Shown here piece by piece: positions 1 through 11,700 of a stretch of 64,000 nucleotides of DNA. The stretch is from Vicugna pacos (lineage: Eukaryota > Chordata > Mammalia > Artiodactyla > Camelidae): contig NC_133010.1 in NCBI RefSeq assembly GCF_048564905.1, positions 14,005,782-14,069,781 of the forward strand, written 5' to 3'. Each line of letters starts with the position of its first letter. The first letter of the stretch is position 1. The notes beneath the pieces are model-generated. The model searched no databases and had not been told where the DNA came from. It was given only the letters and a program-made list of their open reading frames with translations. The translations under genes were made by a program, and so were the position numbers.

Positions 1-90
1 TGTGTGTGTGTGTGTGTGTGTGTGTCTAAGCTGTTACATGGTTACTGGAGGCAAATATGTATGTACGTGTGTGTGTGTGTGTGTGTGTTT
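1..90. repeat. (TG)n microsatellite, two blocks
   Basis: Alternating TG runs occupy about 1-25 and again about 67-88, with unique sequence between them. The short open frame across it is a repeat artefact. Confidence 0.9.
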
Positions 91-689
91 CACCTCCTAG
101 ATAGAACCATCAAAGTCTTATTGTCAGTATTAGTCAGTCGGACATGGGAAGGCATGACTAAGTTAATCTCACATTTTGTGTTTAAATACTCATTGTTGGC
201 TTAGTAACAATGCCTCCTTGGAGGAGTAGAAACCATGTCATTATGCCATTTAAATGAATCCAAGATTACCTTATTCTGTACTACTTTATAATTAAGAAAG
301 TTCTTGGCAATCTTGTCTTGATTATAAAAGAGTATAAATACTTCCTCTGCTTTCTGAGGACATGTGGACATACTTATTCTCTCAGTGTCAATGCTTTGTT
401 TATATCATCATAATATGATGTTCTGTTTTCACACAGGATTAACTGTTTTGCTAATTTAATAATGGCAAATTCAGCACACAGAACACATCAGAGATGTCCC
501 CAGGGATAAAAGTAAAAATACATCGGTCCCATGTACTTCATGGGAATAAAGGTGGAAATAGAGTTGACTTTAAGCAGTAAAACAGTTGTTACAGTTGTTA
601 AAATGTGTTGTTTCCCACAAATCATGGAAACACTGAGGTGGAAGGACCCACTTAAAGTTATTATTTAAAAACAAATCAAAAAACAAACT

Positions 690-1010
690 TACAGAGAACA
701 TATTGGTGATTGCCAGAGGTGAGGGTTGGAATGTGGGAAAGATAGGTGAAGAGTGTCAAAAAGTACAAACTTCTAGCTATAAAATAAATAATTCCTGGGG
801 ATGTAATGTACAGCAGGGTCACTGTAGTTAATAATACAGAGTTGTATATTTGAAAGTTGCTAAGGGAGTAAATCTTAAAAAGGCCTCATCACAAGAGAAA
901 AATTTTTTTGTGCATGTAAGGTGACAGATGTTAACTAGACTTACTGGTAAGACATCATTTTTCTCTCTCTCTATATATGTAAGTGTCAAATAAAAAATTA
1001 AAAAGGTATA
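690..1010 (+). repeat. L1 LINE 3' end
   Basis: The text from the ATATTGGTGATTGCCAGAGG stretch through TTCCTGGGGATGTAATGTA, the TTAATAATAC stretch and the ATGTTAACTAGACTTA stretch matches the 3' untranslated end shared by many mammalian L1 subfamilies, as I recall it. It ends in an A-rich tail near 1000. No reading frame remains. The subfamily was not determined. Confidence 0.75.
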
Positions 1011-1194
1011 AAGTTATTTTCATATCTAGACACATGTCACATAACCTTTTCTAAATAGCGGGCTATCAAAGTAATTCTTCAGGAGTTGACTGGAAAAGAG
1101 ATTCCATGACCTGTAGGTAGCTTGTTTCTGTTATTAAATGTGGAGGAGAACTGCTCATTGTGCCCTGAAAAATAAACTCACATGGTCTTCAAAA

Positions 1195-1325
1195 TAGCAA
1201 CACATCACATATTTGCATTCTCTCTGTCTCTACCTCTCTATCTCTCTATCACCATCTCACAGTCTTAAGTAGAGAGATACATGGATCTCTGTTCCGTCTC
1301 TTTCTGTCTCTCTCTGTATGTATAC
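1195..1325. repeat. CT-rich low-complexity tract
   Basis: Interrupted TCTC and CTGT runs fill this stretch, leading into a short TATG-rich segment. No other signal is seen. Confidence 0.7.
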
Positions 1326-1499
1326 ATATGTGCCTACATTATACTGCATCTTTAATCTTTAAAATTACATCTAGATTTATAGTTTTCATTTTCTTTGTAC
1401 TCTTTCCAATTTTTCACATTCTACTCAAGTCTCAGAGCTGAAAATATACAGATTATGCTGAGAGTGTAATAAGAATAATCATCAAGAATAATCAATAAG

Positions 1500-1625
1500 G
1501 GGGGAGGGAATAGTTCAAGTGGTAGAGCGCATGCTTAGCATGCCCAAGGCCCTGGGTTCAATCCCCAGCACCTCCTCTAAAAGAATAAATAAACCTAATT
1601 ACCTCGTTCCCCCAAATTAAAAAAA
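1500..1625 (+). repeat. Camelid tRNA-derived SINE (Vic-1 type), with target-site duplication
   Basis: The tRNA-like head has a B box (GGTTCAATCCC) and the CAGCACCTCC junction typical of the camelid SINE, followed by an A-rich tail. It is flanked by a perfect 17-bp direct repeat, CAAGAATAATCAATAAG, at 1483-1499 and 1626-1642. The intact duplication indicates a comparatively recent insertion. It lies in the gene-free flank downstream of DSG3. Confidence 0.9.
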
Positions 1626-1642
1626 CAAGAATAATCAATAAG

Positions 1643-3095
1643 TGTAATAAATGTATCAACTTATACATTTGTGTCACTTATTGTATAACTTTGAGGAAGT
1701 TGCTTTGCTTCTCTGTGTCTTTGTTTTCCTGACTATAATCTCAGAGCTACTATAAGAAATAAGTTAGAATATAACTCTTTTCACCATCTGGTAGACCTCA
1801 CCAGTGTCTTATTTCTTCTTACTCTAGTAACTATATCCATTTGTACTTGTCCTTTTAGACTATCATTCTCTTGAGTTTTAACTATATCTGCATTGTGTTT
1901 AGGTTTTTTTTTTTGTTTTGCGTTTGTTTTAAAAAAGTCAATATTTAAAAGAAAAATAAAGCAAAGACACCAACCTGGAGTGGTCTGTGTCTTGTCCTGG
2001 AGGAACTGCAGTGCACTCTGGATCAGGCAAAGCAGAAGAATCTCAGTATTCTTTGTGGAGAACATATTGTTTCTGGCGCCTGGAATTTAAATGATTATCT
2101 TCTTTTCGCACTAATTATCCCCCTGACGTAAAAATGATCTCAGACTGTGTGTTGAGCAAGTGTTAAATCATATGATCTCTAATTCAGAATTACTCTTTGC
2201 AGACTCAGTAAAGGAGTTGAGAAAATGCTGGATTGCCAGTAACAGGAAGGAAAAATCCTTAACTTTTACTTGTTTCTTAATTGCTAGTTGCATTGAAGTT
2301 AGTCAGTTGAATGTATTCCTTTATATTCTTACTTTATTTTTGAAAGTTAAGATCAGCTGATCTTGCTGTTTTTATTCCTTCAACTTTCTATGAGTAGAAG
2401 AAACTGGTGATGTTTTTGAAATTTACCTGCATGGCTTTCATTTTCCTGGGATTGATGTGGAACATCCAAGTTCAGCCATCCACTTTTCTTCGACTCAGCA
2501 TTCGCTCTAATCCAGTTTCTGCTCCCCACCCCAGGTCCAAGTCAAATTGTCTACATTTAAGAAGGAAGAAGGTCAGCCAAAGCAGGATCTGAAGTTCTGA
2601 AGGGGCTTATTTTGTAACATCCCTTTAAAGAAAGACATAAAAAGTAAGAGGCATTTACTGGGAGATATACCTACGGCAAGAGCTGATGGCTGTCATCAAA
2701 GTACATTTTTACCATTGTGTTAGGCTAGAAACCTTACCTTCTAGTAACTCCAACTTTTCTCTCTGAGTCTTCATAGAATGTCACAGATTTTGCCTGCGAG
2801 ACCATTCCAGATTACCAAACAAATAATAAATGAGTTAAATCATCCAGTTAATAAAAGTCTGCCCTGACCTTGTCCAGCACTGTTTCCAGCCGAAGAAGAG
2901 ATCTTGAGTCCCCAGGTACTTCCTTCCTGCCTGGGAGGATGCAGAAAATGTATCAGATAGAAAAAAAAATGTGAAATACTGATAAAAATACATACGTAAT
3001 TGCTTCCTCACACCATATTTCTTAATAATTATTAATTGCAGAGAGTAGTTCGGCTTTCGCTAAATGGTTAAGGAAGTACTCATAAGTTTGTTGCC
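1643..3095. other. Gene-free stretch downstream of DSG3
   Basis: AT-rich sequence with no splice-bounded coding segment and no repeat that I can name with confidence. The open frames at 1781-2090, 2160-2360 and 2407-2592 have no recognisable domain. The last begins with a hydrophobic stretch but shows no homology I know. In other mammals the next gene in this direction is DSG2. Confidence 0.5.
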
Positions 3096-5133
3096 AAACA
3101 GTTTTATTGCAACAATGTTACATGGTTAAAATTTTAATATGTACTGCTTAAAATTTATAATACATCCAGTAAAAAGGCAGTTTTTAAAAAGTTTTTCTGC
3201 TTAAAACAATTTTTATTTTTAGTGAAAAAATACAGATACATTTTTGCTTTGAATTTAATTTTACATAGCAAATCAATTTTAGGTCCTCCTAGACAAAACT
3301 GATCTACTTTTTATTTTAAAACATATTTAATTTCAATTTTTCCCCTATTAGACATTTCTACCATGGTGGGGTTTCCTCTGCAGTTAGACAATGCAGAATT
3401 CCCATTTCCTGAAAAGTTGGAGTTTAAGAGGCAATGTTAAAATACTTCGAGGGCCCTGACAACGCTTCTGAACTTGGAATAAGGGTTATTTTGATTATTA
3501 AGTTAATTCTCGTACATAAACAGAGACACAAATCCACTCTGTGTGTTCTAGACCCCAGAGCAAGCTTCTGTTGAGGAGAGACCCCAGTGGTGACAGCAAG
3601 GTGATGTCTTCAGGCCCCAGGAGGCTGCTCCAGAGGGTCTAGCTCCCCTCCCCTCGAGATGGGCACCCTGCAGGCCTTAATGCCTCAGAGCCTTGTCTCA
3701 GAAGAACAGGTTGCCTGTGCACATGCCTTCCTGGTAGTCACGGCGCCAGGGAGAGAGAAGAATGCTAGATGTAAGGACATTTAGGGCGGCTCTTTTCCCC
3801 CAGAAATCCTCAGGACTGCACCCTTCTGGATCAAAACACAAACACTTTATTTCTTTGCATTCCATCTGGAAAAAGAAATGTAGGTTTTGAATATGGCAAA
3901 ACCCAGAAAGGAGTATTTTTTATACAATTAGAGAGAATGGAGCCAGACAGTGACCTTGTAAAGACTCGGCTAAGACAAAAATGTTGGTAAGAGATAGGGT
4001 GCTCTCTATGGGCTAGAGGCTGGAGATCTTGAATGACCAGAAATGATTTGAAGAACTGCATTGCTGTCACGGTAACATGCATGAAATACTATATTCTAAG
4101 CCTTCACTAACCTAACGTTGTTATGCTCAAGAATTAAATTGCTGTAGCTGTTTAATTTAAAAGGAATGAGGCTTATTAAAATAGAAGTTACTGATAATCC
4201 CTTTCCATGTCCCTTTTTGACCTGAAATGTTACTTCTTATAATACATATTCACAAATGTCACTGTATGTTATTCTACTCAGAGGCCTCTTTTGCGTATGA
4301 GAAAAGCCATGTTTTGAGTTCCCACGAAGTCTGTCGACATCACTAACATGATAAACATCACTGTATGTCCTATGTAACCTATATCTACCCACTGACGTTT
4401 AAAAAAATGAGTAATTTTCAAAGACTATTAACACAGGATTTGTTACTGAGAAGTGTGCAGGAAAGACCTTAATGTAAAAAAAAATTTTTTTAGATAAATC
4501 CTTCCAAGGTGATTTAAAAAAAAAACCACGAAATATTTACACCATACTAAACTTTCCTAACTGTTCTATGATATTTCTATTTCAAAACTGTCTTCTGTGA
4601 GAATATGAGGAATATAGATACAGCAAGTTTAACGCATAAGCCAACACCCTTAGCATGAGCAGAAGACGTACCTAGGGTCTCCCAGCACCAGGAAGATGGC
4701 AGAAATTCAACTACAACTGTTTCCTTTTTTCGAAGCAGCTCAAAATGCTTTAGCAAAGACCTATGACTCTTATTATCATTCCTAATGATGTAAGAAAAGA
4801 TGAGAGAGGCAAGAACCGGGGCTCTTGCCTCCAAGCACTTAATCCACTAAAACACATTGCATTGGAAATTTAAAAATTGTTAGGGAATTTTCCCACTGAA
4901 TGAGATCTTAAGACTTCTTGAAAAACACTGTGATTGACTATGACTTGAATAGTATCTGAGAGGTGAGAGTGACAACACTTCCAGTTCGAGTGACAGCACG
5001 AACTGGAAAATTTAGACTGTGATCATGAGATTACATTAGCAAGTAAGTTCCAAATTAGGCCAATACTGTGAGATTTGAATAATTTGGTTCAAATACCCAA
5101 ATTTGGCCAGTATGTTATTCCAGTTCATTTTGG
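3096..5133 (-). other. DSG3: DSG3 3' untranslated region (predicted)
   Basis: Non-coding DNA follows the DSG3 stop on the minus strand. Candidate AATAAA hexamers (TTTATT on plus) lie at 3846-3851, 3310-3315, 3212-3217 and 3103-3108. A long UTR of about 2 kb fits the roughly 5.5-kb transcript I recall for human DSG3, so I favour the distal signal. No repeat is recognised inside it. The true 3' end needs transcript data. Confidence 0.5.
3103..3108 (-). terminator. DSG3: Candidate distal poly(A) signal AATAAA of DSG3
   Basis: On the minus strand this reads GCAATAAAACTG. It is the last of several hexamers downstream of the stop codon and would give a 3' UTR of about 2.0 kb. The hexamer at 3846-3851 is a shorter alternative. 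Confidence 0.4.
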
Positions 5134-5754
5134 TCATATCAGACGGGAGCAGGGATCTTCTGTACAGATCTTATTACAGGACGCCTGTAGCTCTGTTGGA
5201 CCGTGCAGGTTGCCAGGAACACTGGAAATGGGACAAATCACTCTTTCCGTCACTATTACATTTTGTGTGAGAAGTGGATCAAAGACTGCAGTGGAGGGTT
5301 GCATGAGGGAACCGGAAGCTGAGTAAGTTTCCGTCACCAAATAGCTACCACCTTGTTGCAGAGGGTCAGGGATGGAAATGGCTGGTTGGAGGCTGGAACC
5401 CGAGGCGGACAAAGCGGAAGCTCCCTGGCTGCCTGACACAGCCTGGTACCTAACAGATTCTGACTGCTGGACCTCTGCAGATTGGCCACAGGATCCAATC
5501 CCAGCACTGCTGTCTTTGGTGGCTGGGTGAGATATTTTGGCTTCGTCATCCACCCCGAGGCTTATCTCTGCAAGCTTTTTAAATTTGGGGCCGAGCGAGT
5601 CCAAGAAGCTGTCATCCAGCTCATCGGCAATAAAACTGCAACAACCCAGGGAGCCGATAGGAGAACCGGGGGCCCCGGCTCCTTCGTTATCATAGATCAG
5701 CAAGCAGTCATTTGCTTCCTGGCCATCGTCGTCCTCCGCGCAGGCAAATGCTTT
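5134..5754 (-). CDS. DSG3: DSG3 exon 16 (terminal coding exon)
   Basis: 621 nt, residues 785-990 and the TGA stop (5134-5136). The acceptor is TTCAG before AAAGCATTTGCC (KAFA). It encodes LLIYDNEG, the catenin-binding [14 protein letters not shown], the linker, and the short desmoglein repeat region with YLVTETYS and [11 protein letters not shown]. The C-terminus TEDPCSRLI is the same as human DSG3. The long frame on the opposite strand at 5482-5856 is a shadow of this exon. Confidence 0.97.
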   Translation of the reverse strand, partial: KAFACAEDDDGQEANDCLLIYDNEGAGAPGSPIGSLGCCSFIADELDDSFLDSLGPKFKKLAEISLGVDDEAKISHPATKDSSAGIGSCGQSAEVQQSESVRYQAVSGSQGASALSASGSSLQPAISIPDPLQQGGSYLVTETYSASGSLMQPSTAVFDPLLTQNVIVTERVICPISSVPGNLHGPTELQASCNKICTEDPCSRLI

Positions 5755-8700
5755 CTGAAGGTGGAGAAAAGTGGGGAAAAAATGACTCTTAGAAGATACT
5801 CAGTGGAAGAATGCAATAGCATTTGTCGAACTCAAGGTTTGATCATGAGTGGGTGATTTAGGTGATCCACAGAAGTAAGGCAAACTCTTCATATCAGCAG
5901 TCGTGTGACAGAAGTTATCTGTGTTTGGAGAATAATGTAATTGACATTCCTTCAACATTGAATCTGGCTGGTGCTCGTGTTTTAACTGTGGATTTTCAAG
6001 GCTTGAATTTACATGGACCTAGGCATACGGAGCAAATGTGGATGAAGCCTGGAGGCTATTCTCTGGGCCAAGTGGGAGGGTCCCTGTGTGTGCTTACGTT
6101 GATGCACCGCTTTGGGTGGAGTGTGAGTGCAGCCACCCCACCGTGCGCCATCTGAGACAGCGCTCACCCATGCGGGGGCCTTTGCTAAGACTCTGTAAGA
6201 CCCTTGTGAGAGCCTGCACTGTAAGTAGGGCCCTCATCGTACCTTGGAGTATCGGAAGAATCCTCATTCCAAACAGGCCCTTTCTCTGGTCTCTCCTCAG
6301 ACAGTGTCAAGCCTTCATGTGCTCGGACACCAAGTCAGCACTCACACCCTTGTCTCTTCTCAGTTCTGTGCTTCCTGACACTTCTCCTGATCTCAGATCA
6401 CACCCCTTGCTTCCCCTTTTGTTTTGGGGTCATGAATTCAATGGCTCTTCAACTTTTTCGGATGTGGACTCCTTAAACACATGAAGACTGCTATAACCTT
6501 CTACCAGAAAAGTATGTTGCAGATGTGTTCTGACATACTTCATGGTATAGGAAGTACAGAATAAGTTGCTTTGCATTCCTCAAGAGGATGCTGCTGATCT
6601 GAAATGCAGAACGTTTTGCTTTCCGTTGTCACTCCAGTTGGAGGGACACGTTCTCCACGTTCTCTCGTTGTATGTCTACCAACACGTTCTTTTGACCAGT
6701 AGCCCAATTTTGGCAGCCACTTTAGGTTATCTGTATTATTTTAACAAGGAGCTTATTTTTTTTGCTTGCATTTTACCAAGCTATAAAAAACACGCACTGT
6801 AAAACTGGAGTCAAGTAGAAAGATCTCTAAGGTAAACAAGATAACAAAGCCACAAAGTTTTCCACCAAATTACCTGGGAGAAGTAGGAGTCCAGGAAGTT
6901 CATGTTGACGGCCCCTTCGCCGTAGTCCTTGTTGGTTCCTCCGGTGGAGTGACTTGTTTGCATTGTTCCGGACAGTCCGGCAGAATACACGCCCAGTCCC
7001 CCGGCTGCTCCAAGTCCCGCAGCGGCTCCAGATCCTGCAGCTGCTCCAAGCATGGTGGTCAGTTCCATTCCCGAAGCTCCTTCTACCACTGTCCCTCCAG
7101 CATACATATTTGTACAAACTTCTAAAAAAACAGGGAGGGAGTTTCATAGCATCTCCTGCTGTGATTTTTTTTGTTTTGTTTTGTTTTTTGCTGGTCTTTG
7201 ATATCAATGAGCAGTCACCAAGTAAAGCAAGTAAATGGGAGAAAATACAATATGAATAGAGGTGATAAGAACATCCCACAGGGTTTTATGTGAGAGTAAT
7301 AGAAGAGGTGAGGATGTAACGGGTTAATAGCGGATGAACTAGCTCTATTAAAAATTATCTACTAATTAAAAAATACACAAAAGAAATAGATTTTCAGTGA
7401 CAACAGCCAGAAAGGGAAAAGTAAAAACAGAATATTCAGCACACAGCCACGGAAAGCTTCTAATGCACTGCTTGTTTTCAGGAAAAATAAATTGTAATTA
7501 AGCTGTCATATTGGCTCAATATGGAAACCAAAGAGAAAACATACATAATGTAATCATGCAAATTAGCAGAAGCTAATTTGGTATTTTGGTGCCTAATGAG
7601 TTACGACTATTCTGCCTGTTACCTTTAGGTTACATTTTCATGGAAAGCTGTTTTTTTTTTTTTCTAGAGCATTCTGAATATAGTTTTTGCTTTGTAATTA
7701 TAATGGATTTTAGACATTAGGTCTTATTATTTCTCTAGTTTAAGCCTTAATTGTGGCATTGAGATAATATGATTAAAATAGTCATTTCATAAACCAAAGA
7801 AGTAAGTAATTTCACCTAGGGGACAACATAAGCGCTCTTGTCCCATTATGGCTGAATATAAGAATTGGTAATTGAACTCAAATCAGGGTGCTGGTAGATC
7901 TGGGGAGGGAAAAAAGGCAACAAGATTTAGGATGTGCACACACGAGGCTTTAACTGCAGATAGTACCAATGGTAAGAATAGTTGAAGTTGGGTAGTGAGT
8001 ACATAGTGTTTATTATATTTTCCTTTACATTTTTCTGTATGTATGAGATCTTTCCTTATTGAAAAATTAATAGTTGACTATCTGAGAGCTATGCTTCAGT
8101 TTGTTAAAGTTTGGAAAAAGTACAACAAATCTTCAGTTAGTACAAACGGGAGCATCAGTAGGCAAATGAACTTGACCCAGAGCTAGGTCATGGAATTGAC
8201 TAATATACTCACTGTAAACCATCTCACTGAAGCCCAGTTTCAGTGGTAACATTTCTCAACATGTGCACATATATGCAAATTATGAAAAGATTTAGAACAT
8301 TTCTTATTTTTCAATATTTCTTATTTAACTCATTGTTGTTTTCAAAAAGAAAGTCAATGTTCACTTACCAGAGTTTTCCGTGACATCGACTCCGTTGGCA
8401 GTTATGGGTGGCACACAAATATTTGTGATTTCCTGCAAACCATGCACAAAAAATAAACACATTTAAAAATTAATCATATTTCACTGATATTGGTAGACTG
8501 TGCCCCTTTGCAAATGGTGACATCAGAACAAGCCCAAATTCTTGCAGGAGTAACCATTCTTATGATTTGACATCTGAAGAGCTAAAATCCTAAAAGACTT
8601 CATTTATTTCAGCACTGAATCTCAAGGGCGCTTGAGGGTCAAGAGGTCTCTTACTTTTATAGCCCATTTTTCCCTTTTCCCATTTGAATATAAATCAAAA

Positions 8701-11700
8701 TTTGCTCTGTATGATTGGAATAGTGTTTTACAGAGTGAATCCTCACCTTGTCTTCAGGTTGGGCTCCTTCGATTCCCCACCGATGAATTGTTCCTTCTGA
8801 ACCATCAGGCACTGGGATAAATCCACCAGTCACACCGCTGATAGGACCCATCCCACAGTCACAAGTCAGCAGCAGAAGAGGGGCCACTAGTATCAAGGAA
8901 AACAAAATATCAGAACATTTGAATCACTTGACGTGACAATTCTTAGAACTATGACAAAGAAAATACGATATTTCCAATGCTTATTTCTGGAAAATCTAAT
9001 GCCTATCTGAAACATCTAAGAAAGCAAAATTGGTTTGTATCAAATAAAATTTAGAAAATTAAGCATAGTAAAATTTCATGTGATTATGAAACCGAAGGAG
9101 AATCAATCAATTTGATCAAATTATTCTTGTGACAGGTATATTTTTTTCTTAAAATAGGCACTATTTGATGAATGATAAAGCTGGTTGGTTCAGTTTCTGA
9201 GTCCTTTTCTGTAATACATTTTTTTTATTATTTGCATTTATTTGTACATACTGAAGCTATGTTTGTGGTGTCAGGTGAATAAACACCTGAATGGTCAGAT
9301 TGTTGACAAGTGATGTGTTAAATTTAAACATTTCTGATTCTTCCCGAAAATGCGATTTTCCCCAGCTTTGCCTCTAAGACAATTGCAGAGAGGCATTGCC
9401 TGTGCAGCGGGAAGGCCCCACACACGCCCACACCCAGTGGGAACAGGCCGAGGCTTCGGCATACTCACACAGCAGCATCAGAAGACCCAGGAGGAGCAGG
9501 CCGATGGCGGCAGGCCCCAGCCTCCAGGACGACTGATCCCCTCTGATCCGGGGGGCGTTGGTTGGAGCCACAGTTCTGCTACAGGTGTCCCTGTTGTCAC
9601 ACTGACAGACTTCCAGAGTCAAGCTATCCGGTGTCTCGCACTGCCTGCCCTGACCATCCGTGACCACGAGGGAGATTCTGTACACGCCAGGAGACACCTG
9701 CTGCGGGGCTCTTAGGAGCGCGGAGGTAGCTGAGGGGGACAGTCAAACAAATCAACGGTAGGACACGGTGTCTTTTGCTCTTAAAATGACTTATTTTTAT
9801 AAACAGAGCCAGAGGTGCCATAGACTCCACCATCACAGATAGCAGGGCTGAGGCTTGAGCGGTTTGGAGGGAGGGCTGGAGCGTGTGGGGCGTACTTCCT
9901 CCTTGCCTTTCTGTCTGCCCCAGAAGGGCCATAATCTTCCCCCATGAAAACTCACCCCTACCTTGATTTTCTCCTCAAAGAGGAGAGGAGTGGGCATCAT
10001 TTAAATCCAGTCCTTCTTCTGGGGCTTCCCCAGCCTCCTGTATGCCTGCACCAACCCCTGGACTCTGGTGTAGCCCTCTGAATGTATCCCTTCAGCCTCG
10101 CTCCATGTTTTTGCGCCGGACTGATCAAGACTGACATCTCTACTTCTGCTTTGGCTGCTGCTATGTCAGCTGCTCATCCCATGAGCCTCAAGTCAGTTGT
10201 GTGGGGTTCCCTGTGCTGCAGGCCTGTGGCTTATCTGACTCACAAGCAATGATCATTCTCCATTGCGATGTTGTCCCTTTCTAAGGGCTCCAGCAGCAGC
10301 TCTTGTAAGATGTGGGGTTGTGTTGCTTCAATAATTCTTGACTCCACTGTGCCGCTTAACATTGTGCCTGATCCACCCAGTCCAACCACTGTGGCCTCGC
10401 CCAGCCTCACCCAAGCAGGTGTGTCTAGTGCCGGGTCCTGTCTTTCTGTGATGTTTCTTTTGCAGCCTTTTCATTGGCCATGTGTCTGGTAAAGGCGTTT
10501 GGAGCCAAATGCTACATGTACAACTTGGAGCTAGATCCTGACACCAGGATCAGTAAGGACCCAGGAAAGGAAGCCACAGAGAGCAAGATGCCTTTGGTGA
10601 CTCTAGGCATGCTGATGCCTATGACTGGGCGCCACAGAGCAAGCATGTTCATGAAAGGAAGCAAGACTGGTTCAGAAAAGAACTAGAGAAAAGGGGGTTC
10701 ATTTACAGAGGATTTGAAATGGCCTGATGGTCACTGTCAAACACATAGAGGAGAAGATTCTTATTAAGTCTAATGGCTATCAGGCTCTTGGAAAACGTAG
10801 GAAATGTAAACATAGCATGATAAAGATTAGGAGGAAAGGAAGGCTGGATGAGCTCTTGCCCCGGCTAATGGATTTATGAATTTCAGTCCACCATGCTCTC
10901 AAGATTCCTGACTAGTGACAGACTAGTGACAGCATCAAGCAGGCTGCCTCCTCCATTGCTTCGCGTCTGCTGACGGTCTGCCCAATGAGGAAAAGCTTAT
11001 ATATTTAGAAATCTAAACAGCTCTATAATAAAATAGATGCCTGACTCTAATCTTTTTTTTTTTTGGTGTATTGTGTAGGTAGAAATAAAATTTTAAAGAC
11101 ATTAAAAATTTAAGAGTCCACATGAAAAACAGAAAATATTAAATAGTCAGTATTATATCATGTCATTCCTTTTCTGAAGAGAGAAGAAATTCATGAGCCT
11201 CAGCCTACATCTTCATGGCAAAGAGATTTTAAAATTACTTTTGGAAAAGACCTGCTCCCAAATGAGCGCTTTCTCATCCTTCTGGAAATATAAAGCAGCC
11301 GCTTTCATTCGTGGAAGCCGCTTTACGGCTGCTCACCGTTCAGCGTTGTGATGCCCCACACCACCGGCAGTTTGAGAGGCTGCTCCTCCAGGGAGAACGT
11401 GTAGGGGCCCGAGTATTTATCCCGCTCCAGCACTCTGGCCGAGACAACCACGGAAGGGGACGCACTGCAGATGGCTTCCTTTTCCAGGACAATGTTTGGA
11501 CAGTCTTCATTAAAATCAGGTACTCTAACATATACGGTGCCTGTAGAAGTTTTACCCGTGCTTTCTGTAAGAAGAATGTTTTGGAGTTAAAGAAATACGC
11601 AGAACAAGTTGTACAATTAATAAATAAATAATAAATAAACCTTCTAAATTTCTCTTGCATGCAACCAAATTAATGTGTTCACTCATGAGAAATTGTATTT

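Noticed and set aside
2407-2592. 61-codon frame with a hydrophobic start, like a small secreted protein
   Set aside because: No homology known to me, no promoter or splice context, and the length is within chance for this window.
5482-5856. 124-codon open frame on plus
   Set aside because: It lies opposite DSG3 exon 16 and its translation has no domain; an antisense shadow.
6038-6484. 148-codon open frame in DSG3 intron 15
   Set aside because: No family resemblance; an intronic frame without acceptor/donor logic.
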